This document shows, one piece after another, positions 46,194-52,970 of a stretch of DNA of 52,970 nucleotides (the stretch's first letter is position 1; every line of letters starts with the position of its first letter). Source of the DNA: Crocinitomix sp. (GTDB lineage: Bacteria > Bacteroidota > Bacteroidia > Flavobacteriales_D > Crocinitomicaceae); assembly GCA_030836155.1 (NCBI GenBank), contig JAURQI010000167.1, forward strand, positions 1 through 52,970, written 5' to 3'. The position numbers were made by a program, and so were the translations under genes. The notes below the pieces were generated by a model, which did not search any database, was not told the DNA's origin, and saw nothing but the letters and a program-made list of their open reading frames with translations.

Positions 46194-47150
46194 TTAATTA
46201 TTAGTAAATTCCTTTTTTATTTTATCGAGAAGTACCTGCGAAAGTTTCTCATATGATTGAAAAGTCCACCCACCAACATGAGGTGATAGGATTGTTTTAT
46301 CAGACTGAATGAGGTATTTAAGAGGTAAAGGCATCACGTCCTTATTATCAAATAGATTCTCAAAAGAAGACTTTTCGTATTCTAAAACATCCAAACAAGC
46401 TCCCAGAACTTCACCCGTTTCTATAGCATCCATTAAATCAGTACTGACGACATTCACCCCACGAGATAGATTGATTAAATAAAACGGATGATTCATTTGA
46501 TCAATAAACCGTTCATTGATCATTCCTCTGGTTACCGGTGTTTCTGGAACATGTAAACTAACTACTGTGGCATTCTCTTGAATTTCACTCAGCGTTACTT
46601 CCTCGATAAATTCATTTCCAAAACCCGATTTGTATTTATCATATGCCATCACACGGACATCAAATCCGCGTAATTTTTTTGCAAAGGTACTACCGTTATT
46701 CCCATAACCAATTATTCCGACTGTTTGTCCATCCAACTCTACTCCTCTATTACCTTCGCGATCCCATATACCATCCCTAACTTCACGATCAGCTTTATTT
46801 AAATTATTGAACAAACTCAACAACATACCCAATGCATGCTCTGCAACTGCATTTCGATTTCCTTCAGGTGCATTAAAAAGCTTAATCCCTCTCGATTGAC
46901 AATACTGTTCATCAATATTTTCCATGCCCGCTCCAGATCGCGCTATAAACTCAAGTTTAACGGCATGTTTTAAGAAAGTCGCATTCATAGGCAATCGACT
47001 CCGTATGACAATCCCATGATAGTCTCCTATTTCTTCCTCTAGCCGCTGCTGTGAAGTCTTCGTCAGATCTACACAGTTCCATCCCAAGCCCATAAGGCCT
47101 TCTTCTAATACAGGATGAACACGATCCAAAAAAGCGATTTTCCGCTGCAT
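46194..47150 (-). CDS. D-2-hydroxyacid dehydrogenase (phosphoglycerate-dehydrogenase-like)
   Basis: This 318-residue NAD-dependent enzyme of the D-isomer family has the Rossmann motif GIIGYGNNGS with the following acidic residue in MAYDKY. RGVNVVSTDLMDAIETG and the catalytic segment SPHVGGWT (His of the pair) are present. The IRSRLPMNATFL and GAGMENIDE segments resemble SerA. Without serB or serC nearby, the natural substrate is uncertain, although 3-phosphoglycerate is plausible. It sits 9 bases after mgtE on the same strand. Confidence 0.88.
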   Translation of the reverse strand: MQRKIAFLDRVHPVLEEGLMGLGWNCVDLTKTSQQRLEEEIGDYHGIVIRSRLPMNATFLKHAVKLEFIARSGAGMENIDEQYCQSRGIKLFNAPEGNRNAVAEHALGMLLSLFNNLNKADREVRDGIWDREGNRGVELDGQTVGIIGYGNNGSTFAKKLRGFDVRVMAYDKYKSGFGNEFIEEVTLSEIQENATVVSLHVPETPVTRGMINERFIDQMNHPFYLINLSRGVNVVSTDLMDAIETGEVLGACLDVLEYEKSSFENLFDNKDVMPLPLKYLIQSDKTILSPHVGGWTFQSYEKLSQVLLDKIKKEFTNN

Positions 47151-47159
47151 CTTGATCTT

Positions 47160-48512
47160 TTAAAAATAAATAATGTATGCCACTAGAAAGTAGATCGATA
47201 AACCTATGATGTCATTGGCTGTTGTGATAAAAGGTCCTGTTGCCAACGCTGGATCAATCTTCAATCGATCCAAAGCTAATGGAATAAATGTTCCGAGAAT
47301 CGCAGAAAAAACAACCACAATAAAGAGCGAAATCGCTAAGGTTGAAGCCAGTCTGAGTTCCTCTGTAAAGAAATAACCAACGCCGTAAATGACACCAGCA
47401 CAAATTAACCCAACGATTATACCTACAATAGACTCCTTCAATACTTGGGTAAAAATACCGCGCATTTGAAAATCCTTACTCGCTAAACCCTGAACTACAA
47501 TCGCAGATGATTGAACGCCAATATTACCGGCAGTCGATGCGATCAACGGAATAAAAAAGGCAAGACTCGGAATCAGCGCTATGCTTCCTTCATATCCTTT
47601 AATGATTTGAGAACTCATAACCCCTCCGGCTAATCCAATTAAAATCCACGGTAAACGAGAACGCGTATTTTTTAAGATACTTGAGCTTGACTCGACATTC
47701 TCTGAGATACCAGATGCCATTTGAAAATCTTTCTCCGCCTCTTCTCGAATGACGTCTACTACATCATCAATCGTAATTCGACCAACTAACTTTCCTTGGA
47801 GATCAACAACCGGAATGGCAACTAAGTCATATTTCTCCATGATTTCCGCAACATCTTCCTGTGTATCATTCGTCTTAACATAATGGATATTTTCCTTCAT
47901 GTAAATTTCACGAATCAGCGTCTTTGGATCAGCAAAAAGTAAACGTCTTAATGATAAAATACCCAATAATTTATCGTCATCATCAACAACATATATTGAA
48001 TACACTTTCTCTACGTCTTCAGCTTGTCGACGCATTTCTACTACACAGCGCGTGACCTCCCAATTCTCCTTAGCTACAATGTATTCGGTCTGCATCAATC
48101 CACCTGCAGAATCCTCATCATAACGCAACAAATCAATAATATCAGAGGCGTGTTCTTGATCTTCCATTTTGGAGATCACATCCTCCATATCTTCATCTGG
48201 TAATTCTCCTAATAAGTCGGCTGCATCATCCGTATCCAATTGGTCGACTTGTTCGGCAATTTCTGTAGATGAAAAAAGTTTCAAAAATTCCTGACGGAAA
48301 TCGTCATCTAACTCCATCAAAGCCTCAGCTGCATTCTCCTCGTCTAATAAGCTATAAATGAATTTTGCATCTTCTGGTTCTAAGTTTTCTAAAACATCAG
48401 CCACATCCGCCGGATGCAGTGAACAAACAACTTCAACAATTGCAGCAGTCTGATTCTGCTCAATCATTGTGCGAAGCTCTTCAAGATATTTCTTAGTTAA
48501 TTCAAAATTCAC
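47160..48512 (-). CDS. mgtE: Magnesium transporter MgtE
   Basis: MgtE is a Mg2+ channel of the inner membrane. The 450 residues contain an acidic N-terminal superhelix domain (about 1-130), two CBS domains (about 135-250) that sense Mg2+, and five C-terminal membrane helices (about 285-450) with GNIGVQSSAIVVQGLA and DPALATGPFITTANDIIGL. The start is GTG at 48512. It is followed directly by the dehydrogenase gene, but the pairing has no known functional meaning. Confidence 0.95.
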   Translation of the reverse strand: MNFELTKKYLEELRTMIEQNQTAAIVEVVCSLHPADVADVLENLEPEDAKFIYSLLDEENAAEALMELDDDFRQEFLKLFSSTEIAEQVDQLDTDDAADLLGELPDEDMEDVISKMEDQEHASDIIDLLRYDEDSAGGLMQTEYIVAKENWEVTRCVVEMRRQAEDVEKVYSIYVVDDDDKLLGILSLRRLLFADPKTLIREIYMKENIHYVKTNDTQEDVAEIMEKYDLVAIPVVDLQGKLVGRITIDDVVDVIREEAEKDFQMASGISENVESSSSILKNTRSRLPWILIGLAGGVMSSQIIKGYEGSIALIPSLAFFIPLIASTAGNIGVQSSAIVVQGLASKDFQMRGIFTQVLKESIVGIIVGLICAGVIYGVGYFFTEELRLASTLAISLFIVVVFSAILGTFIPLALDRLKIDPALATGPFITTANDIIGLSIYFLVAYIIYF

Positions 48513-48634
48513 TGCCCCAGATTTCCCACAAAGATAAGGACTTTTTTAACCTTTATTTGATTGACTATACTTTCATCTTAAGAAAGGATCTTAAAATTAA
48601 AATTGTTTGCAACCAAAAACATGTGTAAAACAAA

Positions 48635-48669
48635 AAAGGAGGTGAAGCATAAAATGCTAAACCTCCTTT
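48635..48669 (-). terminator. Intrinsic terminator after the MBL-rhodanese gene
   Basis: AAAGGAGGT pairs with ACCTCCTTT at 48661-48669, with an inner AGCAT/ATGCT stem. On the minus strand it is followed by six T residues. It lies past the stop of the MBL-rhodanese gene and before mgtE. Confidence 0.85.
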
Positions 48670-48693
48670 GAATAAACTATACTAAACTTCTTC

Positions 48694-50106
48694 TTATAGC
48701 AGTGTTGATGGACAAACGTACTCTGAGCAAGCTAACGCTGTCTTTTCTTGAATTTGAGAGAAACCTCCTAGGATATCCACAAAATTATGAACGCCTCTAC
48801 TTTTAAGGATTGATTCAAAAATTACGCTTCGGTATCCTCCAGCACAATGAATATAATACTTCTTGTTTGTATCAATTTCATTCATTCTAAAGTTGATCGT
48901 GTCTAATGGTTCATTTTCCGCACCTACTAAATGCTCAGAATCATATTCACTTTTCTTTCTAACGTCTAAAACATGGATATCCTCTGTATTCATCTTTTCC
49001 GCTACGCCCTCTGGAGTAATGGTTTCGATTGAATCAGTTTCATTACCTGCAGCTTTCCAAGCCGCTAAACCTCCTTGAAGATAACCGTTTGAATGATCGT
49101 ACCCAATACGTGATAATCTTGTCACAGCTTCTTCTTCTCTTCCTTCAGGTACAACTAGGATGATATCTTGATCAATGTCACGAATCAATGCACCAACCCA
49201 TGGCGCAAAGTTCCCATCTAGTCCAATGAAGATAGATCCTGGAATATGCTCTTGCACAAATTCTGACTGATGTCTAACGTCTAGCATCAGTGCTCCTGCT
49301 TCTGCCTTTCCTTTAAATTCATCAATCGTCAACGCTTGCGTTCCTCTTTCTAGAATTTCATCAATTGAATCATTAACACCTTTGTTCATCATGACATTTT
49401 TTGGGAAATATTGAGGTGGGGCTGTTAATCCAGTCAACACTTCCTTAATAAATTCATCCTTCTGCATATCAGCGCGAAGGGCGTAGTTATTTGCTTTTTG
49501 ATTGCCAAGTGTGTCAAAAGTTTCTTTGCTCATCTTCTTACCACAAGCCGATCCAGCGCCATGGCCAGGATATACGATTACATCATCAGGCAGAGTCATG
49601 ATCTTATTTCTTAATGAATCATATAAATGACTTGCTAAATCCTCTTCTGTTAACTCTCCTTGCTTCACCGCTAGGTCAGGACGCCCTACATCTCCAATAA
49701 ATAAGGTGTCGCCTGTGTAAATACTATGTTCTTTACCTGATTCATCCTTCAATAAGATTGTACTAGACTCCATTGTATGTCCTGGAGTATGTAACCAGAC
49801 GAATTCGACATTTCCTAATTTGAAAACTTCATTATCTTTTGCCTCATAGAAGTCATAATTGGCCTTAGCAGTTGGTCCAAAAACAATAGTTGCACCTGTC
49901 TTTTCCGCTAAATCAATATGACCCGAGACAAAATCTGCGTGAAAATGCGTCAGGAAAATATACTTCAGCTTAACACCGTCATTCTCCAATCGCTCAACAT
50001 AAGGCGTTGTTTCTCTTAAGGGATCAATGATCACTCCTTCTCCTTCCGAATGGATGTAATAAGCCGCTTCGGCTAAACATCCTGTATATATCTGTTCTAC
50101 TTTCAT
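48694..50106 (-). CDS. MBL-fold hydrolase with two rhodanese domains
   Basis: This 470-residue protein has an N-terminal metallo-beta-lactamase domain (about 1-200) with the metal motif THFHADFVSGH and HTPGHTMESS, like persulfide dioxygenases (ETHE1/BaeB). Two rhodanese domains follow. The first (about 265-355) has a serine-free, cysteine-free active-site loop VVPEGREEE and should be inactive. The second (about 365-460) carries the active-site cysteine in HCAGGYRS. The C-terminus ends in CSEYVCPSTLL with two more cysteines. A role in sulfide or persulfide metabolism is inferred from the family. Confidence 0.9.
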   Translation of the reverse strand: MKVEQIYTGCLAEAAYYIHSEGEGVIIDPLRETTPYVERLENDGVKLKYIFLTHFHADFVSGHIDLAEKTGATIVFGPTAKANYDFYEAKDNEVFKLGNVEFVWLHTPGHTMESSTILLKDESGKEHSIYTGDTLFIGDVGRPDLAVKQGELTEEDLASHLYDSLRNKIMTLPDDVIVYPGHGAGSACGKKMSKETFDTLGNQKANNYALRADMQKDEFIKEVLTGLTAPPQYFPKNVMMNKGVNDSIDEILERGTQALTIDEFKGKAEAGALMLDVRHQSEFVQEHIPGSIFIGLDGNFAPWVGALIRDIDQDIILVVPEGREEEAVTRLSRIGYDHSNGYLQGGLAAWKAAGNETDSIETITPEGVAEKMNTEDIHVLDVRKKSEYDSEHLVGAENEPLDTINFRMNEIDTNKKYYIHCAGGYRSVIFESILKSRGVHNFVDILGGFSQIQEKTALACSEYVCPSTLL

Positions 50107-50256
50107 TATATTTATAATTAGTTGTAAAATTAATCATTATTTGAGTGTAAATTTAGGGCACTTAATTCTTTTATTGCGTGATTTTTATCACTCGACAAGG
50201 TTTTACACCTTATTTAATGATAATTTAGCGTAGAAGCAAGAATAAAGCCGCTAAGT

Positions 50257-51525
50257 TTGGCCCAATTGAAACCTGCACATTTCAAATATCACTCTATAAA
50301 CCTTGGCCATCATTCATGCCATGATTGGATAAATTCCATCGATTCCGATTATATATCTTGTCTCAAAAAAAATGATTCAGAATTTATAATCGGATGGGAT
50401 AGTCTGGCATCGATAACGATTCCAACATGTTCATATGATGCCAGTCTGCTGGATGCTTTTATTAATACTAATCAAGGCTATTATATTTTCGGATTCCTTT
50501 CTTATGACATTAAGGACGTGCATACCCGCGAACTTATCCGGAAGGATAAAATAACTTTTCCTGATCTTGTCTTGTTTGTCGCTAAAAAAGTGATGATCAA
50601 CAAAGGTCAAACAGTTTTATTCTATGGAGAAAAGGAAGATGCGCAACATTTAAAAAAGCCCAAAACGAATCATGCTCAGGATAATACCATTACTAAATAT
50701 GAATTAACGAGAAACATTGAGAAAGAAACGTATTTGGATCATGTTCAACAAATAAAAGAACTTATTCAAAATGGTGATTTTTATGAACTAAACTATTGCA
50801 TTGAATACAGCGGGGATTTGATTAACCATAATACAAATGGACTCTTCAATCGTTTGATGGAAGCGACAAAAGCACCTTTTAGCGCTTATTTTGCTAGTCC
50901 AACTTGCAATGTATTGTCAGGTTCACCTGAACGTTATATCAATCGAAAGAGGAATACAATAATGAGTCAACCGATTAAAGGGACGGCTAAACGCGGGAAC
51001 ACTCCCGATGCAGACCAAAAGATTGCGCAAACATTAGTGAATGATGAAAAGGAATTAGCTGAAAATGTGATGATTGTAGATTTAGTGCGAAATGATCTTT
51101 CTAAAATTGCTCAAAAAGATTCAGTTGAAGTACCTGAGTTATGCAAGCTCTATTCTTTTAAAACGGTGCATCAATTGATTTCAACTGTGCAATGCCGGGT
51201 TAAAGATAATACTTCGTTTTCTCAAATTATTGACGCTACATTTCCCATGGGATCCATGACGGGAGCACCAAAAATTAATGCCATCAAGTATGCTTCAGCT
51301 TTTGAGAATTTTAATCGCGGAATCTATTCTGGAACGGTTGGGATGATTGAGCCCAATGGTAATTTTGATTTTAATGTTGTCATTCGCTCAATTGTTGCGA
51401 ATAAAAAAGATTCATCTTTACATGTTGGGATTGGTGGTGCCATTACAATACAATCAGATCCAGAAAAAGAATTTGAAGAATGCAATATTAAATATGAAGC
51501 AATTCGAAAGGTATTAAATGCTTGA
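50257..51525 (+). CDS. pabB: Aminodeoxychorismate synthase component I
   Basis: PabB converts chorismate to aminodeoxychorismate for folate synthesis. The 422 residues contain a chorismate-binding domain with NGDFYELNYC, SGSPERY, PIKGT (Lys241) and GIYSGTVGMI. The PIKGT lysine distinguishes PabB from TrpE, which has PIAGT. A separate amidotransferase (pabA) is not seen here. TTG at 50257 overlaps a TAAGTTTG -7-like box, so TTG at 50266 is the more likely start. The gene overlaps tilS by eight bases. Confidence 0.88.
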   Translation: MAQLKPAHFKYHSINLGHHSCHDWINSIDSDYISCLKKNDSEFIIGWDSLASITIPTCSYDASLLDAFINTNQGYYIFGFLSYDIKDVHTRELIRKDKITFPDLVLFVAKKVMINKGQTVLFYGEKEDAQHLKKPKTNHAQDNTITKYELTRNIEKETYLDHVQQIKELIQNGDFYELNYCIEYSGDLINHNTNGLFNRLMEATKAPFSAYFASPTCNVLSGSPERYINRKRNTIMSQPIKGTAKRGNTPDADQKIAQTLVNDEKELAENVMIVDLVRNDLSKIAQKDSVEVPELCKLYSFKTVHQLISTVQCRVKDNTSFSQIIDATFPMGSMTGAPKINAIKYASAFENFNRGIYSGTVGMIEPNGNFDFNVVIRSIVANKKDSSLHVGIGGAITIQSDPEKEFEECNIKYEAIRKVLNA

Positions 51526-52846
51526 GGAATTTAAACATAGCTGGAATAATGAATTCGATAACTGGAGAAGTAAAGAAATCTTCTTAGCCATTAGTGGTGG
51601 AAAAGATTCTATGGCCTTGAGTCATATTTTGCTCAGCCTCAATGTTCGTCACACGTTATTGCATTGTAATTTTCAATTAAGAGGTGATGATTCAAAAGGC
51701 GATGAAGCCTTCATAGAAGCATATGCAAAAGAGAATAACTTGCCATTTCATTCAGTACGTTTTGATACAAAAATATTTGCTCAAGAAAACAAACTAACCA
51801 TTCAAGAAGCGGCAAGGAAACTTCGCTACGATTGGTTCGATAGTTTTATAGATTACAAAAAACAGCAATTATTATTTACAGCTCATCACGGAAGTGATAC
51901 CATAGAGACTTTCTTTTTGAATTTAATGCGCGGCACTGGATTAAAAGGACTCACAGGAATAGATATCGAAAGAGGTTATATACTAAGACCCCTTATCCCC
52001 TTTACTGTAGATTTGATTGAGGCATATATTAGCGAGAATAACATCATTTATCGAGAAGATAAAAGCAATGCAGATGTCAATTACAATCGGAATTTCGTTC
52101 GACATGAACTCATTCCGTTAATTGAACAACGTGCCAGATGCTTTGATAAAAAAATGGCATCTACCATTGATTCGTTAAAGTCGATCCAATCTTATCTTAA
52201 GGCTGAAGCTACGAGGATTCAACAAGATCTTTTTAAAGAGACGAATCAGTATACTTCGGTTAATATTCAAGAATTGTATCAAGTTCATGATGCCATATTG
52301 GAAGAGATACTTAAGAGGTATGTGATTCAACGGTCTCAATTAAATGAATTTAAGACGTTTATGTCGAGTTCTTCAGGTAGCGTGTTTCTGTCAAGAGATT
52401 TTAAATTCACCAAACAACGCGATACAATCTATATAGAGCAAATCATAACGTCCAGTGTTAAGAATACCCCATTAATTATTACAGCCGTCGGACCCGTTTA
52501 TCAGATGGCAGATGGTCCATGTGATTTTCAGTTAGCGACGACAAATAATCAACAAGCATTTTCTAAAGATACCCTCCAATGGGACGCCCATTCGGTAAAA
52601 CTACCTTTAACGATTCGTTTTTGGAACGAAGGTGACCGTTTTCAGCCACTGGGAATGCAAGGATCAAAATTGATCTCAGATTATATTACTGATAAGAAAC
52701 TTAATCCGATTGAAAAACAGGAATTTATGGTTGTATTAGATAGTACTGGTCAAATTGTTGGTATACCTGATCATACCATTTCGGAGGGAACTAAAATTAC
52801 GGACGAGACCACATCCATCTTAACATTAACAAAAAGATTCAGTTGA
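51518..52846 (+). CDS. tilS: tRNA(Ile)-lysidine synthase
   Basis: TilS modifies C34 of the tRNA that reads AUA codons, using ATP and lysine. The 442 residues begin with the PP-loop SGGKDS at 26-31, then HCNFQLRGDDS and AHHGSDTIETFFLNLMRGTGLKGL. The C-terminal domains (about 230-440) end with a typical FWNEGDRFQPLGM..SDYITDKK region. The start overlaps the pabB stop by eight bases. It is convergent with the rRNA operon at the right edge. Confidence 0.95.
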   Translation: MLEEFKHSWNNEFDNWRSKEIFLAISGGKDSMALSHILLSLNVRHTLLHCNFQLRGDDSKGDEAFIEAYAKENNLPFHSVRFDTKIFAQENKLTIQEAARKLRYDWFDSFIDYKKQQLLFTAHHGSDTIETFFLNLMRGTGLKGLTGIDIERGYILRPLIPFTVDLIEAYISENNIIYREDKSNADVNYNRNFVRHELIPLIEQRARCFDKKMASTIDSLKSIQSYLKAEATRIQQDLFKETNQYTSVNIQELYQVHDAILEEILKRYVIQRSQLNEFKTFMSSSSGSVFLSRDFKFTKQRDTIYIEQIITSSVKNTPLIITAVGPVYQMADGPCDFQLATTNNQQAFSKDTLQWDAHSVKLPLTIRFWNEGDRFQPLGMQGSKLISDYITDKKLNPIEKQEFMVVLDSTGQIVGIPDHTISEGTKITDETTSILTLTKRFS

Positions 52847-52868
52847 TAATCGAACAGTTTAAAACGAT

Positions 52869-52902
52869 AAAAACCCCACTTAGCTAACTAAATGAGGTTT
52901 TT
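52869..52902 (-). terminator. Intrinsic terminator after the 5S rRNA
   Basis: An A-rich arm with CCCCA pairs, with one mismatch, with TGAGG and a run of T residues around an AG-CTAA-CT loop. On the minus strand the hairpin is followed by TTTTTAT and would end the rRNA transcript. Confidence 0.7.
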
Positions 52903-52906
52903 AAAA

Positions 52907-52970
52907 AGAGGCGTCTACATACTCTCCCACCCTTAAAAGGGCAGTACCATCTGCGCAAGTTGGCTTAACT
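52907..52970 (-). rRNA. rrf: 5S ribosomal RNA, 3' part (cut by window edge)
   Basis: The minus strand reads AGTTAAGCC, then GATGGTACTGC, then GTGGGAGAGTATG, which are conserved segments of the 3' half of bacterial 5S rRNA. The 5' part and any 23S and 16S genes lie beyond the right edge. The 3' end is estimated from the start of the terminator and could be off by a few bases. Confidence 0.88.

Noticed and set aside
1-52970. Prophage, integron, insertion sequence, CRISPR array or restriction system
   Set aside because: No transposase, integrase, phage structural gene, direct repeat array or restriction/methylase gene was seen on either strand.

Overview
The window looks like chromosomal DNA of a free-living member of the Bacteroidota, most likely Flavobacteriales or a related family. 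The evidence is AT-rich coding DNA, several promoters with the Bacteroidota -7 box TAnnTTTG, lipoproteins with short N-terminal signals, PorP/SprF and PorE-like type IX secretion (T9SS) proteins, an Hpt-Adk fusion, SiaB/SiaC-type proteins, and YwqK/MORN and VCBS/ASPIC proteins. Most of it is ordinary core genome. There are no phage genes, transposases, CRISPR arrays or tRNAs. The 3' part of a 5S rRNA is cut by the right edge.

Layout: 1-7.1 kb holds a SiaB kinase/SiaC phosphoprotein pair followed by coaE and the NAD(P)HX repair enzyme, then an outer-membrane barrel, a rhomboid protease, a MoxR ATPase and purB. 7.1-14.4 kb (minus strand) holds an ECF sigma/anti-sigma pair and a fadE-fadA-fadN beta-oxidation operon headed by a MarR regulator. 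A small four-helix-bundle gene sits inside that operon between short inverted repeats and carries a premature stop. 14.6-17.2 kb is a damaged T9SS locus: a 5'-truncated minus-strand ORF abuts a 5'-truncated porP/sprF tail, followed by a porE-like gene with one frameshift and one in-frame stop. 17.3-24 kb has two FKBP isomerases, a DUF5819/HTTM membrane pair, a large MORN protein and the (p)ppGpp enzyme. 24-30.6 kb has fur, a STAS protein, purA, an OstA/LptA-like gene with a terminator hairpin in its signal-peptide codons, a membrane protein, lpxD and a PP2C/SpoIIE phosphatase. 30.6-37.1 kb has a lipoprotein, folE, a large VCBS/ASPIC lipoprotein, a GreA-like protein and an outer-membrane protein. 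37.1-43 kb (minus strand) runs hpt-adk, obgE, a MORN lipoprotein, bioB, bioF, bioD. 43.1-53 kb has clpB, a 57-residue lipoprotein gene, a D-2-hydroxyacid dehydrogenase, mgtE, an MBL-rhodanese protein, pabB, tilS and the end of an rRNA operon.

Recurring functions are purine metabolism (purB, purA, hpt-adk), envelope biogenesis (lpxD, OstA-like, FKBPs), cofactors (CoA, NADHX repair, biotin, folate via folE and pabB) and partner-switching signalling (SiaB/SiaC, STAS protein, PP2C phosphatase). No complete undescribed system is evident. The observations most worth checking are the decayed T9SS adhesin-export module, the Sia-type switch in a lineage not expected to use c-di-GMP, and the terminator embedded in the OstA-like reading frame.
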